DNA of 64,000 nt from Marinococcus sp. PL1-022. GTDB taxonomy: Bacteria > Bacillota > Bacilli > Bacillales > Marinococcaceae. Shown here in pieces: positions 62,105 through 64,000 of this stretch; position 1 is the first letter of the stretch, and each line of letters starts with the position of its first letter. A model generated the notes under the pieces. It was given only the letters and a program-made list of their open reading frames with translations. It made no database searches and was not told the origin of the DNA. The position numbers were made by a program, and so were the translations under genes. The stretch covers positions 2,743,495-2,807,494 of the forward strand of contig NZ_JAWXCX010000001.1 of NCBI RefSeq assembly GCF_033845285.1, written 5' to 3'.

Positions 62105-62120
62105 TTGTAAGCGTATTCAA
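62105..62120 (+). promoter_or_regulatory. cre site (CcpA operator) at cstA
   Basis: TTGTAAGCGTATTCAA fits the consensus WTGNAARCGNWWWCAW at all 16 positions. It covers the predicted transcription start, so CcpA would repress cstA on good carbon sources, as known for B. subtilis cstA. Confidence 0.8.
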
Positions 62121-62140
62121 ATTATCAGGAGGACGACATC

Positions 62141-63601
62141 ATGATTACTTTTATCATCGCAGTAGCATTACTGATTGTCGGCTATTTTACATACGGCGCT
62201 TTTATTGAAAAATTATTTACTGCAAACGACAAGCGGGCAACCCCCGCCTTCACTAAACAGGATAATGTCGACTACCTACCCATGGGAACGAAAAGAAACT
62301 CCATGATTCAGCTGCTGAACATTGCCGGCGTCGGCCCAATCTTCGGCCCGATTATGGGAGCTCTCTACGGTCCGGTTGCTTTTTTATGGATCGTGTTCGG
62401 CGCTATTTTTGCCGGTGCGGTGCATGATTACTTAACCGGAATGATTTCCATCCGGAACGGTGGCGCCCACCTTCCGCAGCTGGCCGGCAAATTTCTCGGC
62501 AAGTCGATGAAGCATATTGTGAATGGCTTTTCCGTGCTTCTTTTATTATTAGTTGGAACCGTTTTCGTCACCGCTCCCGCGGAGCTGCTGAATGGAATTC
62601 TCCCTGGATGGATCGGCCTTGCTGCCATTATTACAGTTATTTTTGCTTACTATACGCTCGCGACACTTCTTCCGGTGGATAAAATCATCGGCAAAATCTA
62701 CCCAATTCTCGGGGCGCTGCTTCTGCTGAGCGCTGTCGGTATCGGCGGTGGGCTGATTGTGCAGGGGCAGCCGATTCCCGAGCTTTCGTTTCAAAACATG
62801 CACCCGGACCAGGCACCTATTTTTCCGCTGCTCTTTTTAACTATTTCCTGCGGGGCTATCTCCGGCTTTCATGCCACCCAGACACCGATTATTTCCCGCA
62901 CCACCCAGAGCGAGGGCAGCGGAAGAAAAATCTTCTACGGGATGATGATCGCAGAAGGCATCATCGCCATGATCTGGGCCGCTGCTGCCATGAGCATTTT
63001 CAACGGGGTCTCCCTGAATGAAATCATCGCTGCCGGCGGCCCCGGGGCTGTGGTCAGCGAGGTTTCAATGACAATGCTTGGTGCTGTCGGCGGTACACTT
63101 GCCGTTCTCGGGGTCATTGTACTTCCAATCACTTCCGGCGATACGTCGTTTAGAAGTGCACGGATGATTATTGCCGACTACTTCCGGATCAATCAAAAGA
63201 AAATGCCGAACCGGCTGTGGATCGCGCTTCCATTGTTTGTCGCCTCGTTTGCTTTAACGAACATGGACTTCACCATTTTATGGCGGTACTTTTCCTGGGC
63301 CAATCAATCCACCGCTATGATCGCCCTGTGGGTCGGTGCCATGTATCTCGTGCTCGCCGGGAAAAACCACTGGGTCGCTTCAATTCCGGCCACGTTTATG
63401 ACCATGGCCACGTTCACCTACATTTTAAACGCGCCGATCGGCTTTGGGCTTCCGATGGAATTAAGCTATATTCTTGCAGCCATCGGTACGCTCATTGTGA
63501 TCGCCCTGTTTGTTAAACGGGCCCGCGCCTACGTGGGAACCAGGTTCCCGGTCGACGAACAGATCGAATCGACATATGAAAAAGCACCTGCCAAAGCATA
63601 A
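62141..63601 (+). CDS. cstA: Carbon starvation protein CstA-like transporter
   Basis: 486-residue CstA/BtsT-family importer with about 13 membrane segments; relatives take up pyruvate or peptides. Motifs: LLNIAGVGPIFGPIMGALYGP, GAVHDYLTGMISIRNGG, SGFHATQTPIISRT and LPITSGDTSFRSARMII. Shorter than the ~700-residue E. coli CstA, like other Bacillus short forms. RBS AGGAGGACGACATC. It has its own promoter, cre and terminator. Confidence 0.88.
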   Translation: MITFIIAVALLIVGYFTYGAFIEKLFTANDKRATPAFTKQDNVDYLPMGTKRNSMIQLLNIAGVGPIFGPIMGALYGPVAFLWIVFGAIFAGAVHDYLTGMISIRNGGAHLPQLAGKFLGKSMKHIVNGFSVLLLLLVGTVFVTAPAELLNGILPGWIGLAAIITVIFAYYTLATLLPVDKIIGKIYPILGALLLLSAVGIGGGLIVQGQPIPELSFQNMHPDQAPIFPLLFLTISCGAISGFHATQTPIISRTTQSEGSGRKIFYGMMIAEGIIAMIWAAAAMSIFNGVSLNEIIAAGGPGAVVSEVSMTMLGAVGGTLAVLGVIVLPITSGDTSFRSARMIIADYFRINQKKMPNRLWIALPLFVASFALTNMDFTILWRYFSWANQSTAMIALWVGAMYLVLAGKNHWVASIPATFMTMATFTYILNAPIGFGLPMELSYILAAIGTLIVIALFVKRARAYVGTRFPVDEQIESTYEKAPAKA

Positions 63602-63640
63602 TAAAAAGGCACCGCCCATCCCGGGTGGTGCCTTCGTCGT
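63602..63640. terminator. Bidirectional terminator between cstA and argS
   Basis: Stem AAGGCACC-G-CCC / GGG-TGGTGCCTT. The minus-strand tail is TTTTTATTATGC, good for argS; the plus tail CGTCGTTATT is weaker. Confidence 0.8.
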
Positions 63641-63642
63641 TA

Positions 63643-64000
63643 TTACATCGTTTCCGGCGCGTTTACGCCAATAAGGTCCAGACCGTTCTGCACCGTCGTC
63701 TGGACTGCCTTCGCCAGTACGAGTCTTGCCTGGGTTTTCGGCTCATCCTCAGCGTCCATGACGCGGTCTGCGTTGTAGAAGCTGTGAAATGCAGACGCCA
63801 GCTCATGAAGGTAGGTGGTCATGCGGTGCGGAGCGTATTTATCCGCTGCAATGGCCACTTCTTCCGGGAATTCACCGATTTTTTTCAGCACGTCCAGCTC
63901 CTTTTCACTATGAATTGGCGTCAAATCTGCCTGGGGATCAAACGTAATGCCGCGCTCCTCCGCCTGACGGAAAATGCTGCAAAGCCGGGCGTAGGCGTAC
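63643..64000 (-). CDS. argS: Arginyl-tRNA synthetase, C-terminal part
   Basis: Last 118 residues of class I ArgRS, cut by the window end. VYAYARLCSIFRQAEE is the start of the DALR anticodon-binding domain; ASAFHSFYNADRVM and ARLVLAKAVQTTVQNGLDLIGVNAPETM the ArgRS C-terminus. It belongs upstream of rpoE in Bacilli; here cstA, an antiporter and panF lie between. Confidence 0.93.
   Translation of the reverse strand, partial: YAYARLCSIFRQAEERGITFDPQADLTPIHSEKELDVLKKIGEFPEEVAIAADKYAPHRMTTYLHELASAFHSFYNADRVMDAEDEPKTQARLVLAKAVQTTVQNGLDLIGVNAPETM

Overview
The window is a chromosomal segment of a Gram-positive bacterium of the Bacillaceae. From 25 kb onward the gene order is the Bacillus subtilis ywp-atp-upp-glyA-ywl-prfA-tdk-rho-glpX-murAB-fba-spo0F-pyrG-rpoE-argS neighbourhood. 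Several traits point to a halophilic and perhaps moderately alkaliphilic, non-sporulating member, such as the Marinococcus/Alkalicoccus group; this assignment is inference. The traits are acidic secreted proteins, an alkaliphile-type lysine in ATP synthase subunit a, and the absence of spoIIR, spoIID, spoIIQ, spoIIID and mbl from their usual places, although spo0F remains.

Layout. 1-3.5 kb: acetoin dehydrogenase operon acoA-acoB-acoC (minus strand, acoC cut by the window edge) behind a zinc-type ArsR regulator. 3.7-6.6 kb: an orphan sigma factor, ilvE and an alpha/beta-hydrolase that lacks its nucleophile serine. 6.7-23 kb: a visibly AT-richer cell-surface island. It holds a TagO/WecA-type initiating transferase, glycosyltransferases, a MurJ/Wzx-type flippase, a Wzy-like polymerase, a PIG-L deacetylase and an acyltransferase. 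It also holds three consecutive secreted wall enzymes (amidase, subtilase, lytic transglycosylase), each carrying three CWB2 wall-binding modules. 23.3-25.3 kb: an OatA-type O-acetyltransferase. 25.3-27.7 kb: fabZ, an EpuA-family protein, flhP and flhO. 27.9-37 kb: murAA, ywzB and the complete atpIBEFHAGDC operon. 37.4-49 kb: upp, a redoxin, glyA, ywlG, rpiB, ywlE, tsaC, prmC, prfA, an inserted CoA-disulfide-reductase-like gene on the plus strand, tdk, a type B rpmE, and rho. 49.4-57.6 kb: glpX, murAB, tal, fbaA, spo0F, ywjG, pyrG and rpoE. 57.7-64 kb: panF-yhdT, a small protein, a CPA1 antiporter, a GNAT, cstA and the end of argS.

Regulatory highlights read from the sequence: a DnaA-box cluster around the start of tsaC (ywlC); a pyrG leader with a GGGCU transcription start and an attenuator hairpin; a PurR-like inverted repeat before glyA; a consensus cre site at the cstA start; and three copies of an ArsR-like 8-mer palindrome in the acoA control region. 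A family of palindromic repeats (five full units at three loci) has conserved ends and stems that differ in sequence but stay self-complementary. Two units lie inside the pyrG leader. No tRNA, rRNA, CRISPR array, insertion sequence or prophage was recognised.
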